Part shown: positions 9,215 to 19,986 of the stretch, piece by piece | Numbering within the stretch: position 1 is the stretch's first letter | How the letters are laid out: each line of letters opens with the position of its first letter | Origin: Saccharomycopsis malanga | Lineage: Eukaryota; Ascomycota; Saccharomycetes; Ascoideales; Saccharomycopsidaceae | Assembly: GCA_004014935.1 (NCBI GenBank) | Contig: CP025323.1 | Span: 2,867,001 to 2,931,000 of the forward strand | Reading direction: 5' to 3' | DNA: 64,000 nt | The notes under the pieces: model-generated | Database searches by the model: none | What the model was told of the DNA's origin: nothing | What the model saw: only the letters and a program-made list of their open reading frames with translations | Program-made: the position numbers and the translations under genes

Positions 9215-11479
9215 TTATTGCGGCGCAGGTTTGTTTGGACGGTAGGAATCTGTTCGTCTGTAGGGACGGTTGTATGTGCGAGCTTTGTAGGAATCTTTTC
9301 GGTCTCTATACTGTCGGGTATTATTTTTAGGTGAAGCGCTTCGTGAGCGTCCATGAGGTGGCGATCTAGATCGTGAATAACTATTAAATCTAGGTGATCT
9401 AGAATAACTCCGTCGTCTGGGAGATTTGGAATGACTTCTAGATCTTGAATATTCATGTTCTCTAGAAAAAGTTGAATGACTTTTGGACCTTGAATATTTT
9501 TGAGTTCTAGGAGATCCAGAATAGCTACGTCCTCTCGCAGATCTGGAAGAACTTCTTGATCTAGAATAACTGCGTCCTCTAGGAGAGCGTGAATAACTTC
9601 TTGATCTGGAGTAATTACGACCTCTAGGAGATCTCGAATAACTTCTTGATCTAGAATAACTACGGCTTCTAGGCGACCTCGAATAGCTTCTAGACCTTGA
9701 ATAACTTCTGGATCTGGAATAGCTTGCAGATCTGGAGACCAGCAAACTTCTTTCTCTTGATCTTCCTCTTGATTCTTCCTCCTCGGCCTTTTCCGGAAGA
9801 CTTGTTAGATCACTTCTCATTTTCTCGGTCAATGCACCCAACCCAATAGCTGTAAAGTAATTGATACTGAACCGGAGTTTTTCGGCAAAGTCTGACGAAG
9901 TTGAAATATCACCTCTTTCGTATGCACTGTTAGGAAACAATCCCACTGTTTGCTGTATGATGATTTCATCAGTTTGTAGCATTTCTTTTACTTTATTGAC
10001 ACCTAGAGTTTCTACCATGCTCTCAAATATCACTCTAAGAAACACTCTCTGGGCAGAGTTAGTATCTGTTTCGGTGAGTCTGACATTTTCAAATACTTCA
10101 AACGAAAGCACATCTGAGGCTAGTTGGAACCCCCAAAACTTTGCAACATTACGCAACTGATTCGCTTTAAATAAATGACAGGTGTTGTAATAGTTTGCAA
10201 AAAGTTTGACAAACGTCTGATGCCATGACCTTGAAATAGCACATAACTTTGAACCTATCAAAGCGTGGTATTTGGAAAAAGACTTTTCTAATGAGGACGA
10301 CTTGATGATGATATCTACAAGCTTTTCCTGAAACTCTGTATTTTCACTTTGGTCGTTGGAAAAGTTGTTTGATAGACCGGGAATATTCAACTTGATTAGC
10401 TTGTGGACAGCCTCATCGGCACGCATGGCAGACATGATTGTGAGATATACATCCTTTTGGAAAGTTATTAAATTGGTTTCTGTGAGATCGGTAATACCAG
10501 TGGTTTTAACAGGTTCAGGTTCAGGTTCAGGTTCATTAGCTTCTTCTTCAATGTCAACTTCATTTTCAGGTTCATGCTCTTCATAAGTTTCAGCAATCTC
10601 TTGCTCGTCTCCTAGGATCTCCTTTTTAAGTTCCTCATAAGTTGTTTCGTTCTCTAAATATTTTTCGTCATATTTGAATACGTCAAGAAAAGATTCAGCC
10701 TTCAACGAGGGGTCGTCTAATTCTACCATATGAGTTATTATATCTTCGGACTCTACTAAGTCCAATTTCTCTTCTTCGGGGATCATTGGATATTCTTCAA
10801 AACTATTAGCTTTAAGCTTGAATAGCTCCTCGATATGATACTGGTTTCTTTTAGAAAGAGGCTTATAATTAACTAAAATTTCTCTCAACCTTTCAAATAT
10901 CTTGTCCAACACTTTCGAATTATATATTGTCAAATAATTGCCGATATGTTTTAAAAACACAGCGGCCATTTCTACAGAATCGTTCGACATGGTGGTATCG
11001 TTGATCAACAACAATACAATCTGCAATGCCAACACTTCATGAGCCACTCTGAAATTAAGCAAGTTGGCAATAAACACAAGAGTATGGTCCAACCCACGTT
11101 TGTCATTTCGCTTGTAGCACTTTCTAAAATTGATCACCAATCGCGTTAGTAATAGCTTTCCAACGGCTGGAATCTTAGAGTTTATTGCGGAGATAAACGC
11201 AGCATATACTGGAGTATACGATAACGATTGACCCTGGTTTGTAATAAGCGCCCTCACAAGCATACCTCTACACCTTATAATATTGATCCTGAATGCCTCT
11301 ATCACTATGGACTGAATGTTGGTACTCGAAATCTTATTTATAAGACCATTAACTCTCTTCTTTAAGCGAAGCCATTGTTCTTTCTGGAATTCCGGTGACG
11401 TTTCATCACCTCCATTCTCAAGCCGCTGTTGCCGAAGTGCCCGCGCCTTTGCTGGAGGAATATATTTCCCACCAGACAT
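9215..11479 (-). CDS. CWC22: CWC22, spliceosomal MIF4G/MA3 protein with RS-rich tail
   Basis: The protein has 754 residues. After an N-terminal 'GGKYIPPAKARALRQQ' comes a MIF4G domain (about 36-220, starting 'QWLRLKKRVNGLINKIS'), an acidic linker with E-P repeats, then an MA3 domain (about 327-445). The tail (about 570-720) is a dense Arg/Ser array built from a repeated 'SYSRSRSYSRSPRGR' unit. CWC22 is needed for the Prp2-dependent activation step of splicing, and in animals it recruits eIF4A3 to start exon-junction complexes. The S. cerevisiae protein, as I recall it, is about 577 residues and lacks such an RS domain. Here the tail resembles animal and plant orthologues. The codons of the repeat are regular, suggesting expansion by slippage. 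It is transcribed divergently from HIS7. Confidence 0.93.
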   Translation of the reverse strand: MSGGKYIPPAKARALRQQRLENGGDETSPEFQKEQWLRLKKRVNGLINKISSTNIQSIVIEAFRINIIRCRGMLVRALITNQGQSLSYTPVYAAFISAINSKIPAVGKLLLTRLVINFRKCYKRNDKRGLDHTLVFIANLLNFRVAHEVLALQIVLLLINDTTMSNDSVEMAAVFLKHIGNYLTIYNSKVLDKIFERLREILVNYKPLSKRNQYHIEELFKLKANSFEEYPMIPEEEKLDLVESEDIITHMVELDDPSLKAESFLDVFKYDEKYLENETTYEELKKEILGDEQEIAETYEEHEPENEVDIEEEANEPEPEPEPVKTTGITDLTETNLITFQKDVYLTIMSAMRADEAVHKLIKLNIPGLSNNFSNDQSENTEFQEKLVDIIIKSSSLEKSFSKYHALIGSKLCAISRSWHQTFVKLFANYYNTCHLFKANQLRNVAKFWGFQLASDVLSFEVFENVRLTETDTNSAQRVFLRVIFESMVETLGVNKVKEMLQTDEIIIQQTVGLFPNSAYERGDISTSSDFAEKLRFSINYFTAIGLGALTEKMRSDLTSLPEKAEEEESRGRSRERSLLVSRSASYSRSRSYSRSRSYSRSPRSRSYSRSRSYSRSPRGRNYSRSRSYSRSPRGRSYSRSRSSSRSARGRSYSGSPRTQKYSRSKSHSTFSREHEYSRSRSHSKSPRRRSYSRSPRFNSYSRSRSPPHGRSRSASPKNNTRQYRDRKDSYKARTYNRPYRRTDSYRPNKPAPQ
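9330..9770 (-). repeat. Tandem RS-domain coding repeat inside CWC22
   Basis: The DNA encoding the RS tail is itself repetitive, with successive units of about 36-45 bases carrying AGATCAAGAAGTTATTC-like stretches in the sense direction. The best copies cover about 9500-9720. The repeat keeps the reading frame throughout. Confidence 0.8.
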
Positions 11480-12229
11480 CCTGTTTATTGATTGTCCCTA
11501 AATTTGTAATTCCTTCTCCATCTCATCTCCATGAAACTTTTCTATACCTCGCCTTCCTGCAGGCTGACGTACTGTCTGTTACCCGGCGCTGCAGGTGGCA
11601 GATGGTCCTCAATGAGGTGGTTGGCTACATGTTGTAGACAATTCAGATGGATAAAACGGGTATATAGTTTTATTATGGTGCAAAAAAGGTTATTCCGATT
11701 GTTTTGTGAGTCTTTTATAACGTTTTCAGAAGTTTGGTAGCTCATGGGACCTTTTTTACTTAACTTTGACTTCTTGAGACCATAGTTGTTCATGTTAGGC
11801 CTAAAAGTAAGATATTATTCCATAAAACGTATCCAGAACCCTGGAAAATGATATTTCACTTGATGATGTTGAATATTGACTACATAAAGTACAGCTATAT
11901 AATACGCATTGCTCATAACTATATTATAATACTGTAAGCGTAATAGTTAGTGTGCTGTTTTGACTGGATAAATTCTGGCAGGTATTTATAATGTAATTTA
12001 TTTCAAATGATCTGAATTCCTCTTTTTAAATTACAATATTGTTTCATGACGATGAGTAATAGAATGAGCATGTCATACTCGGAGGTGCTCATGTGACCAT
12101 GACTCAAGATCTCGGAGATGACCCATTGTAATTTTTCAGCCGAATTTTCAACATAAGAGATTGATTTTTGCAGGTGTTTAGACGGTTATTTACCAATATA
12201 TCATTGAAGACTAGGAATTTTGACCAGAA
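11480..12229. promoter_or_regulatory. CWC22/HIS7 divergent promoter with a Gcn4 site
   Basis: A perfect TGACTCA at 12100-12106, 124 bases before the HIS7 ATG, is the canonical Gcn4 (general amino-acid control) site. It fits a histidine biosynthesis gene. The CWC22 promoter lies at the other end of the gap. No additional gene is seen; short open frames near 11540-11800 have no recognisable content. Confidence 0.7.
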
Positions 12230-14008
12230 ATGAGTTCTTATGATGACAAGATTGCCTATGTTGTTGACGTAGAGAGTGGCAACCTCCAGTCATTGCAAAA
12301 TGCCATTGAACATATAGGTTATACAGTGGTTTATGTCAGCAGTGGGGAACAGCTTACCAATCTTCTTTCTAAGAACAAAAACAACACATCGACTCGTCTT
12401 ATTCTTCCTGGTGTAGGAAACTATGGCCATTTTGTCAAGCAGCTTGTCGGCAAGGGGTTCAAGCAGCCATTGCTTGAATACATTGCTTCAGGAAGACCTT
12501 TATTTGGTGTATGTGTAGGATTGCAAGCGTTATTTGACAGTAGTGCTGAAGACAATAACCAAACCCATGGTCTAGGTTATGCTTCTGGTTTTGCATTGAG
12601 CAAATTTGACGATTCCGACAAAGTGGTGCCACACATCGGTTGGAACGATACTGTGGGGTTGTATTTAGACAATCTTCTTGGAGAGAAAAGCAGAGTCTTG
12701 ACGTCCAACAACGATTACGAATTGTATGGATTGAATGCCAATCAAAGATACTATTTCGTCCATTCTTATGCTGTGATTGTCACTGACGAAGAGATCAAAC
12801 AGCTTATATCACAAGGGTTTAACTTGTCCATAGGCCAATACGGTAAACAGAAGTTTATTGCTGCCATTCAGAAGGATAATGTTTTTGCTACCCAATTCCA
12901 TCCAGAAAAATCAGGAAAAGCTGGCATAAAACTCATTCAAGCATTCCTAGAAGGCAACAAGTTGACCAAATTGGACAAGATCAAGGTTGCTGATGCAACC
13001 ATCCATGACGTTTCTAAAAAATCCATCAATGGACTCACCCATCGTATCATTGCCTGTCTTGATGTGCGTACCAATGATGACGGTGACTTGGTAGTGACTA
13101 AAGGTGATCAGTATGATGTACGTGAAAAAGAAGACGCCAGTGGTAAGAAGAATGTTAGAAATTTAGGAAAACCGGTGCAATTGGCTGAGAATTATTACAA
13201 ACAAGGTGCTGATGAAATCACTTTTTTGAATATCACTTCTTTCAAAAACTGTCCATTACAGGACTTGCCAATGCTTGAGGTGCTCAAGCAGGGAAGCAAA
13301 ACAATATTTGTTCCTTTGACCGTTGGTGGTGGTATCAGAGACTTCAAACAGCCTAACGGCGAAATAGTTCCTGCTTTGAAAGTTGCCGAAATATATTTCA
13401 AGTCTGGTGCTGATAAGGTCAGTATTGGCTCTGATGCCGTTTACACTGCTGAGCAATATTACGAAAACAACAAGGTTGCCAGTGGCACCTCGCCAATAGA
13501 GACTATCTCAAAGAATTATGGTAACCAGGCGGTTGTCATTTCGGTGGATCCAAAAAGAAAATACGTTACTAGTTTGGACTCTCCAGAAGCTCAAAAGTTC
13601 AAAACACTCAAAACCAAATACCCTGGTCCCAACGGTGAGGAGCATTGTTACTACCAAGTAAGTGTTAAGGGTGGTCGTGAATTTTCCAGCAAAATCGGAG
13701 CTTATGAGCTTGTCACTTGTTGCGAGGCATTAGGGGCCGGTGAGATCTTGTTGAATTGTATCGACAAGGATGGTTCCAACTCGGGCTTTGATTTGGAGTT
13801 GGTAGAATTTATCAAGAAAGCTGTAAAGATTCCTGTCATTGCCAGTTCGGGAGCCGGAAACCCCAACCATTTTTTGGAAGTGTTTAGAGAAACCAGTGTT
13901 GATGCTGCCTTGGGTGCTGGCATGTTCCACAGAGGGGAATATAAGGTGATAGATGTGAAAAACTATCTTGACAAGGAAGGGTATGCTGTCAGATTTGATA
14001 TTCAGTAG
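12230..14008 (+). CDS. HIS7: HIS7, imidazole glycerol phosphate synthase (glutaminase-cyclase fusion)
   Basis: A 592-residue bifunctional enzyme catalysing step 5 of histidine biosynthesis: PRFAR plus glutamine gives IGP, AICAR and glutamate. Residues 1 to about 240 form a class I glutamine amidotransferase with catalytic C95 in 'GVCVGLQ' and the His/Glu pair in 'QFHPEKSG' (H224, E226). Residues of about 255-592 form the HisF-type (beta/alpha)8 cyclase, starting '[21 protein letters not shown]'; that stretch holds the first catalytic Asp. Phosphate-binding loops 'VGGGIRD' and 'ASSGAG' are also present. The length equals the usual fungal fusion (S. cerevisiae about 552). A Gcn4 site lies 124 bases upstream. 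I found no CTG codon in the parts I read through. Its 3' end is only 155 bases from that of TRL1. Confidence 0.98.
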   Translation: MSSYDDKIAYVVDVESGNLQSLQNAIEHIGYTVVYVSSGEQLTNLLSKNKNNTSTRLILPGVGNYGHFVKQLVGKGFKQPLLEYIASGRPLFGVCVGLQALFDSSAEDNNQTHGLGYASGFALSKFDDSDKVVPHIGWNDTVGLYLDNLLGEKSRVLTSNNDYELYGLNANQRYYFVHSYAVIVTDEEIKQLISQGFNLSIGQYGKQKFIAAIQKDNVFATQFHPEKSGKAGIKLIQAFLEGNKLTKLDKIKVADATIHDVSKKSINGLTHRIIACLDVRTNDDGDLVVTKGDQYDVREKEDASGKKNVRNLGKPVQLAENYYKQGADEITFLNITSFKNCPLQDLPMLEVLKQGSKTIFVPLTVGGGIRDFKQPNGEIVPALKVAEIYFKSGADKVSIGSDAVYTAEQYYENNKVASGTSPIETISKNYGNQAVVISVDPKRKYVTSLDSPEAQKFKTLKTKYPGPNGEEHCYYQVSVKGGREFSSKIGAYELVTCCEALGAGEILLNCIDKDGSNSGFDLELVEFIKKAVKIPVIASSGAGNPNHFLEVFRETSVDAALGAGMFHRGEYKVIDVKNYLDKEGYAVRFDIQ

Positions 14009-14163
14009 ATTAGACAACTTATGGTTTGCTATTGAGTGGGTAAGTATATATTCATTCATAATTACAAGATCAATGATGCATTCATTCAAAATAAATTAAT
14101 AAAGCATGATTTAGTAACTATGTAAGATTTTGAAAGCATGTAGGTGCTAATTGAGGACAATTA

Positions 14164-17061
14164 CTATTGGCAATATCCTTTCAACGGCAAGTCTTCCAAT
14201 AATATATCATTGTTCCAATTTAAAATATGAATATCATTATCAAAAATTCCCTCTGAACCAACGCTTAAACGGTCAGCAGAAAAATCTAGCAATTGGTTGC
14301 TATAAACAGGTCTGATATCCTTTGAGGCAGTGCCGATGGTGACATGGAGGTGGTTATTGGCATATTGTATAGTGTTTTTTGTGTTTTTTACATTCACAAT
14401 CTTGACAAGCACAGCAACTGCTTTGGTATCCCAGACTAATTTTTCCAACTTGACATCAAAGAGAATATTGCCCACTGGGAAAGCAGTGCCCTTACCAGAA
14501 AATTTATTGCTAGACTTGAAAATTTCAAGATAGTCTTTGAAAATTTGCTTGTTCTCCTTTTGAGCCACATGGACAAGAGTAATATGAAATCTATTTTGCA
14601 CTCTCTCGGTCTCTATCAATGATTTATAAAGATTGTTTGCATTGGGGAACCGCGGCAATTTGTCAGAGAGCAACGATTCGATTTCCCCTAGCAAAACCTT
14701 TGGCTGGGGGATTTCAATACCAAAATAGACTATTCTAGGCCCTTTAGGTCTTGTTGAAACAGGTTTTTGATTCTTGGCTCCACTGCCACGAACAACCTTT
14801 GTGATTGTTGGTTTGTAGGCTAAAGCGCTTTGGAAAGCAAAATCAATATTCTTTTCATCCGGAAGAGGTTGATCTTTGAACACTTGTGGCATTTTGTTTC
14901 GCAAAGTGTCTAGAATAATATTGACATTTTTTCTAGAGCTTTCTGCGCTCAAAACATCCAAATTTATAACAAGGTTAAAAAGGCTATCAGGAGCTTTCCA
15001 AGGTTGACATATTTGAAATCTGTTGATAAAACCTTTCATGATTTCATCCACTTTGGCTAGATCATTTTCGCTATCTAATTTGATACTTTGATGGTTTGTT
15101 CCTCTGTAAAGGATTCTATCATGAGTAATTTTCCAAAGCTCCTTGTTGTTGCGAACTGTGGAATTGCCAAAGTTTTCTTCTGTGAGGAAATTTAAGGCTA
15201 TATAATTAAATTGGTATCTTATTTTATGGGTATGATCCTTATCAATATACTCATTATGATTTGGAAAAAACCTCTTTTTGAGACGTTCAAACGTGTTTAT
15301 CAAATCTTTACGCTCTCTATACATGTGATTGTTTCTATCTACAATTATCACATTGTTTTTATCAAGCCTGGTATTTAGTTTTTCAGGCCGTTGAGCTTCT
15401 GAATCATAATCCTTATACTTTTTGGGGTTTTTCAAGAATTCTTCAACTTCAGTGTTTAAATTTTCTTCTTGCAAAGCATCATCATGGCCAGCAAGATACT
15501 CCAATGCTTTTCTTTCCAATCTGTTTTTAAACTTTTTATTCTGCAACAAGTTGTCGTTTTCTATAACTCCCCAATCTGGAAACAACTTCTGCAATGTTAA
15601 CGCAACAGTGGTCTTTCCGCATCCTATAGTGGCTATAGGAATAAATATAAATTTATGGATGGTTGTGATTTTCTCTTGAGTTGCTCTGGCTTCATTTGCT
15701 TCCACTTGTGCTACATTAAGCTGCACTTTAGACAATTTTTGCACCAAGAAATCCACCTTATCATCTACTTGTTCCTTGCTCAATTCATTTGTAGATGATT
15801 TAACATTGCTGTCGGTCAATTCATATCCCTTCTTACCAATATGCTCAAGAAACATGTTTCTTAAATCAATGATTCCGTGGTTCTGGCTATAATAATCGGC
15901 GATCAATTGATTTTTAGTTATAATAGGAAAAACAAATCTCAAATACTCTTTGGTCACAGGTTTATTCTTTGCTAATGAGGAGTCGTTCAAATCTCTCACT
16001 TTTAATAGTTTTTTTGTAGCTTCTCTCCATTCCCGATACATCAAATACGGCTCTTCGAATTTATACTTCCAAAAGAACACCTCGTCACTTCCCTTTTGTT
16101 TACTTCGAATTACAAATCCTTCTACTTCCTGACCATTGTACATTCCGGTTTCTGCAGCTTCATTGAAAAATCCCAACATTTTATCAAAATCAGTCTCAAT
16201 AAAATACTTTGTTTCTTTGAACCCAAACATGTTTCCAAACCTCACTACGTAGTCAAACGGAAACGTTTTGAACTCTGGAATGTTGAAATTTAAACCGTGC
16301 AAGTAAAGGCCAGCATCATCGCCTGAATATTTCAAAACATGTTCTTCAAACTCATCATCGCAATATTCAGCTACAGCAGTCACATTAAGTTCATAGAGTG
16401 CCAAAGCAAAATCTCTCTCACTGATACCCTTCCCACTCAATTGACGTTCGAGAAACCTCTTGCCTTGTAGAGCATGGTTTTTGAACGAGTCTTCTCGATG
16501 TCCAGTGGAATGTTTGGAACAGACTACAATAGTACCGTCTTCCAACCCAGATATAAGTATAATACAACCATTAGATTTCAAGGTAACTTCATACGGGCCC
16601 ACTAGGCTCTCCGCTAAATGCGCAGTTTTTGTAACAGCACATTCGTTCATATTGAAAAACTTGTCATAACCTCTGATAATAATCTTCTTCTCAGGTGCGT
16701 CTATTGTGAAAAGACCTCTGGCATTTGAAGGTAAGGATATATTTGGATTCACATAATCCCATTCTCTGAACTTCCATGACGTGATCTCAAGATCAGGCCG
16801 GCCAAACGTCGTAAGCAAAGATTGCAGTCCTTTGCCTTCTTTCTTTTCTCGATTCAATGACTTTTCTAGATCTTGGAAGAAATCTTCCAAATCCACATTT
16901 GAAGTTATATGTTTAGCATATTCTTTATACAAGGACAAATCAAACTTTTTGTCGCCCATGGCGTCCCAATTATCAACACAATTAACAAAACAAATATTCT
17001 GTTGCTGTATTAACTCATCTATTGATTTCGAATCATACAATTCTTTAAGGTAATTTTCCAT
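14164..17061 (-). CDS. TRL1: TRL1/LIG1, tRNA ligase (ligase, kinase, cyclic phosphodiesterase)
   Basis: A 965-residue trifunctional enzyme that joins tRNA halves after intron removal and splices HAC1 mRNA in the unfolded-protein response. The N-terminal adenylyltransferase has the nucleotidyl lysine K162 in 'LKSNGCIILISG', followed by 'SKHSTGHRED'. The central polynucleotide kinase has a P-loop 'ATIGCGKTT' near 478-485 and 'VDRNNHMYRER' further on. The C-terminal 2H phosphoesterase carries both His motifs, 'FHITLVH' near 823 and 'LHVTIGT' near 902. It is longer than the S. cerevisiae protein (about 827 residues), mostly in linkers and an Asn/Lys-rich stretch. All three active sites look intact. 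It is transcribed divergently from the glutaredoxin gene. Confidence 0.97.
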   Translation of the reverse strand: MENYLKELYDSKSIDELIQQQNICFVNCVDNWDAMGDKKFDLSLYKEYAKHITSNVDLEDFFQDLEKSLNREKKEGKGLQSLLTTFGRPDLEITSWKFREWDYVNPNISLPSNARGLFTIDAPEKKIIIRGYDKFFNMNECAVTKTAHLAESLVGPYEVTLKSNGCIILISGLEDGTIVVCSKHSTGHREDSFKNHALQGKRFLERQLSGKGISERDFALALYELNVTAVAEYCDDEFEEHVLKYSGDDAGLYLHGLNFNIPEFKTFPFDYVVRFGNMFGFKETKYFIETDFDKMLGFFNEAAETGMYNGQEVEGFVIRSKQKGSDEVFFWKYKFEEPYLMYREWREATKKLLKVRDLNDSSLAKNKPVTKEYLRFVFPIITKNQLIADYYSQNHGIIDLRNMFLEHIGKKGYELTDSNVKSSTNELSKEQVDDKVDFLVQKLSKVQLNVAQVEANEARATQEKITTIHKFIFIPIATIGCGKTTVALTLQKLFPDWGVIENDNLLQNKKFKNRLERKALEYLAGHDDALQEENLNTEVEEFLKNPKKYKDYDSEAQRPEKLNTRLDKNNVIIVDRNNHMYRERKDLINTFERLKKRFFPNHNEYIDKDHTHKIRYQFNYIALNFLTEENFGNSTVRNNKELWKITHDRILYRGTNHQSIKLDSENDLAKVDEIMKGFINRFQICQPWKAPDSLFNLVINLDVLSAESSRKNVNIILDTLRNKMPQVFKDQPLPDEKNIDFAFQSALAYKPTITKVVRGSGAKNQKPVSTRPKGPRIVYFGIEIPQPKVLLGEIESLLSDKLPRFPNANNLYKSLIETERVQNRFHITLVHVAQKENKQIFKDYLEIFKSSNKFSGKGTAFPVGNILFDVKLEKLVWDTKAVAVLVKIVNVKNTKNTIQYANNHLHVTIGTASKDIRPVYSNQLLDFSADRLSVGSEGIFDNDIHILNWNNDILLEDLPLKGYCQ

Positions 17062-17490
17062 ACATATATCGTGAAATTTATAAAGGGGGTGTGCGTATAA
17101 TCACAGTACCAAAACGGAATTGCACAACCCCTATTTTGATACTACCATTTACTCGCACACTTTTACTATTCAATTTTCCAAATAAAAGCACGCAAAACAC
17201 CAATCTACTACTCAACACAACATCCACCAGTATATCGTTACCATAACCCCCTTTTAATACCTTAAAAACAACTTTTCTCTAACTCCCTTACCCCCGAAAA
17301 TAATATCAAATCACGTGACACCTGTCGGAACTTGATCTTAGTACTGATTGAGGAACAGCAAGGCGCAAATCAAGAAGTTAAAGAGCTAACATATATGTCC
17401 TTTAGTCCTATTTCCTATATATTTTGATTATTTTGATTATTTTGCATTATTGGATATTTATATTACGAGGGATCAGAACCATTATACAGG
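17062..17490. promoter_or_regulatory. TRL1/glutaredoxin divergent promoter with TCACGTGA
   Basis: A 429-base shared upstream region. A palindromic TCACGTGA at 17311-17318 matches the Cbf1/Pho4-type E-box. T-rich stretches lie near the glutaredoxin start. The motif is seen; factor identity is inferred. Confidence 0.5.
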
Positions 17491-18177
17491 ATGTCCACCA
17501 GAAAAGTTAGATTGTCCATTTTTGCCACGATAATAGTGGTAGGTGTGCTCTTTTTGTTCAAGACGTTACATTATAAAGATGATTTCCTGCTTCCTGCTGG
17601 CAAGACGCCTGTAACGCCACTTGAAGGTGACCTTGTTGTCGAGCCTGGGAAAGCTGCAAATGCAATTCTCGAAGACAAAAATAACCAGAATATTAAAATC
17701 GAACCAAATGCCAGATTGAGTGATGTGAAGGAAAATGTAGATGAAAGCAAAGTCAAGGACCCAAAGGTAGAAAGTAAAGGTTCCACCAAGGATCTCACAG
17801 AAGAGCCAGGTAAAGAGTTTAACCCAGCAAAAGAATTTAATGAGATTCTTTCGTTCTCTCCTGTAGTCATCTTTTCAAAGACCACATGTCCATTTTCCCA
17901 GAAATTGAAATCCTTGCTTAAAAACGATTACGAATTGATTCCAGAGCCTACTATTGTTGAGTTGGATAAACATAAGCATGGAAAAGAATTACAGGCATAC
18001 ATTGGTGAAAAGTCTGGCCGAAAGACTGTTCCAAACTTGTTCGTTAAGGGTGTCTCCAGGGGAGGTAGTGATGACATGAAAGCATTGCATGATAAAGGCG
18101 AACTATTACAATCCTTGAGAACTTGGGGTGGCAAGCTGTTGAAGGTCACTAAACATAGCGTACCATCGAACTCTTAA
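17491..18177 (+). CDS. Membrane-anchored glutaredoxin of the secretory pathway (GRX6/GRX7-like)
   Basis: The protein has 228 residues. Residues 7-24 ('RLSIFATIIVVGVLFLF') form a signal anchor, followed by a charged, Lys/Glu/Asp-rich stalk to about 115. The C-terminal glutaredoxin domain (about 118-220) has the active site C133-P-F-S136, a monothiol type since the second Cys is Ser. The glutathione-binding signatures 'TVPNLFVKG' and 'GGSDDMKALH' are present. This architecture matches yeast Grx6 and Grx7, Golgi/ER lumenal monothiol glutaredoxins involved in redox control and, for Grx6, Fe-S binding. I cannot say which of the two it equals; the long stalk favours Grx6. It is head-to-head with TRL1. 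Confidence 0.9.
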   Translation: MSTRKVRLSIFATIIVVGVLFLFKTLHYKDDFLLPAGKTPVTPLEGDLVVEPGKAANAILEDKNNQNIKIEPNARLSDVKENVDESKVKDPKVESKGSTKDLTEEPGKEFNPAKEFNEILSFSPVVIFSKTTCPFSQKLKSLLKNDYELIPEPTIVELDKHKHGKELQAYIGEKSGRKTVPNLFVKGVSRGGSDDMKALHDKGELLQSLRTWGGKLLKVTKHSVPSNS

Positions 18178-19039
18178 ATGTAGCCTTTCATTTCTTTTTT
18201 AATTTGAAATTTTTCTCTCATCGAGTCAGTTATTGACTACATGAAGTACATAGATACTCTTTGAGAAGATTTGCATTTTCCAACTTACATTTTACGATCA
18301 TGACTTTTTCAAAAACTATCTCTGTCATAGAAAAATACCTTTACTGTTCGTCTATAACACATTTCATAACTCTTTGTTTTCCGCTTATTTTTAATAATGT
18401 AAACTGTAGTGTATATTGAATATGCAACGTTCATAATCAAACACGTATTCAAGTTAATAGATGGTATAGTATGATAATCCGGGGCCCACGCTTAACTACA
18501 ACAACTTAACTTCCCCACATACCACCAAAAATTGTACAAACAACAATTCAAGTTGGTCAGTTGTTTTTCGCTACGAAATGCCCTTCGTAAATTTGGGCTC
18601 ATGTCAATATTATAGTACTGGTTCGTTGTATTTATCCATCATCCGGTCAACCATACCTAACAATTAAATAAACTTTACAGCACCACATGATACTCGCATA
18701 CACATACTTCCTTTACCACCTTTATAAACAAAAGAGCAATGCCGTCACGATATTCTCACATGCTCACTTATAGGGCTGTTTTCGAACAAAGTCACGGTGT
18801 AAACGGGCAAGCTGAAAAATCTCAAAAGCACGTGCTACCTGCTGAAAAATGGAGGGAATTTGTATGCCAGAGTAGGTGCTAATCACATGGCTTCTAACCA
18901 TTGGTGTCTCGTTTTCTTTTTTTTTTGTCAGTCCCAGTACTACATTCAAAATTTTCAAGTAGTTAAGTTGGTATAATAGCTTTCTGAAAGAATTTCTTAA
19001 CGTCCAACCAAGAAGTTAAAGACTAGATAGATCACCAAA
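18178..19039 (+). promoter_or_regulatory. RPS11 upstream region with TAGGGCTG and CACGTG
   Basis: TAGGGCTG at 18771-18778 and GCACGTGC around 18829-18834 precede the RPS11 start by about 270 and 210 bases. In Candida-type yeasts ribosomal protein genes are known to use Tbf1 (TAGGG-type sites) and Cbf1 (CACGTG) rather than Rap1. Seeing both here fits that scheme. No separate gene is seen in this gap. Confidence 0.6.
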
Positions 19040-19986
19040 ATGGCTACTGAATTAACTGTCCAATCTGAAAAGGCTTTCCAAAAGGTGTGTATCTTTGATC
19101 TATGAGAATGAACTGAGACGAAAGATATGTTCGATTGTGTTAATATCAAATATCAAGTTGAAATTTACCAGTAGTTTATAGAGAAAAATCGCAACATGAA
19201 AGAGCTCAGTATTATTTTGAATTAAAGTGATATTGTTAGAATTTTATCAATGTTAAAGAAGGAGAGTTTCAAGTTAGAAGATCATATTGTATCAAGGATT
19301 TTGTAAGATTATTGAGAAGAAACGACCTATAAAGCACATTCAAAAACATATAGTCACATCGTTATCACCATTGATTTAGGTATTGTCATTTCCATTACGT
19401 TTTGAAAAGTTATTTGATAAAAATTCCCTACCGATTATTTACAATCATTGCATTCAACATTGAGGAAGTTGCATGATTGAAATTGTCGGGCATATCTTTC
19501 TGTATTAGAGACAATGTTTCAGTAATAATCAGTTGTAACAAATTACTAACGAGTTTTTAGCAACCACACATCTTCACCAACCCAAAGGCTAAGGCCACCA
19601 GAAGAACCAAGAGATGGTACAAGGACGTTGGTTTGGGTTTCAAGACTCCAAAGTCCGCCATTGAGGGATCTTACATTGACAAGAAATGTCCATTCACTGG
19701 TGAAATCTCCATCAGAGGTAGAATTTTGACCGGTGTCGTTGTGTCCACCAAGATGCACAGAACCATCATCATCAGAAGAGACTACTTGCACTACGTTCCA
19801 AAGTACAACAGATATGAGAAAAGACACAAGAACTTAGCTGCCCACGTCTCCCCAGCTTTCAGAGTTGAAGAAGGTGACATTGTCACTGTTGGTCAATGTA
19901 GACCATTGTCCAAGACCGTTAGATTCAACGTCTTGAAAGTCCAATCTGCTGCTGGTAAATCCAACAAGAAATTTGCTAAGTTTTAA
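19040..19986 (+). CDS. RPS11: RPS11, 40S ribosomal protein uS17 (two exons)
   Basis: Exon 1 is 19040-19084 (15 codons, '[15 protein letters not shown]') and exon 2 is 19561-19986, starting '[15 protein letters not shown]'. The spliced protein of 156 residues aligns along its length with S. cerevisiae Rps11 as I recall it, including '[13 protein letters not shown]', '[32 protein letters not shown]' (core of the uS17 fold, abbreviated here to its ends) and the C-terminal 'KKFAKF'. uS17 binds 18S rRNA in the body of the small subunit. The intron joins after codon 15, a position shared with other yeasts. The protein was short of its N-terminus without the small first exon, which is why I looked upstream for it. 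Confidence 0.97.
19085..19560 (+). other. RPS11 intron (476 bases)
   Basis: The 5' splice site is GTGTGT, a variant of GTATGT. The branch site TACTAAC lies at 19544-19550 and the 3' site TTTTTAG ends at 19560. The intron is long for a yeast, as is usual for ribosomal protein genes. I looked for box C/D motifs inside and saw no convincing pair, so no snoRNA is claimed. Confidence 0.9.

Noticed and set aside
19085-19560. snoRNA inside the RPS11 intron
   Set aside because: No paired box C and box D with flanking stem could be found.
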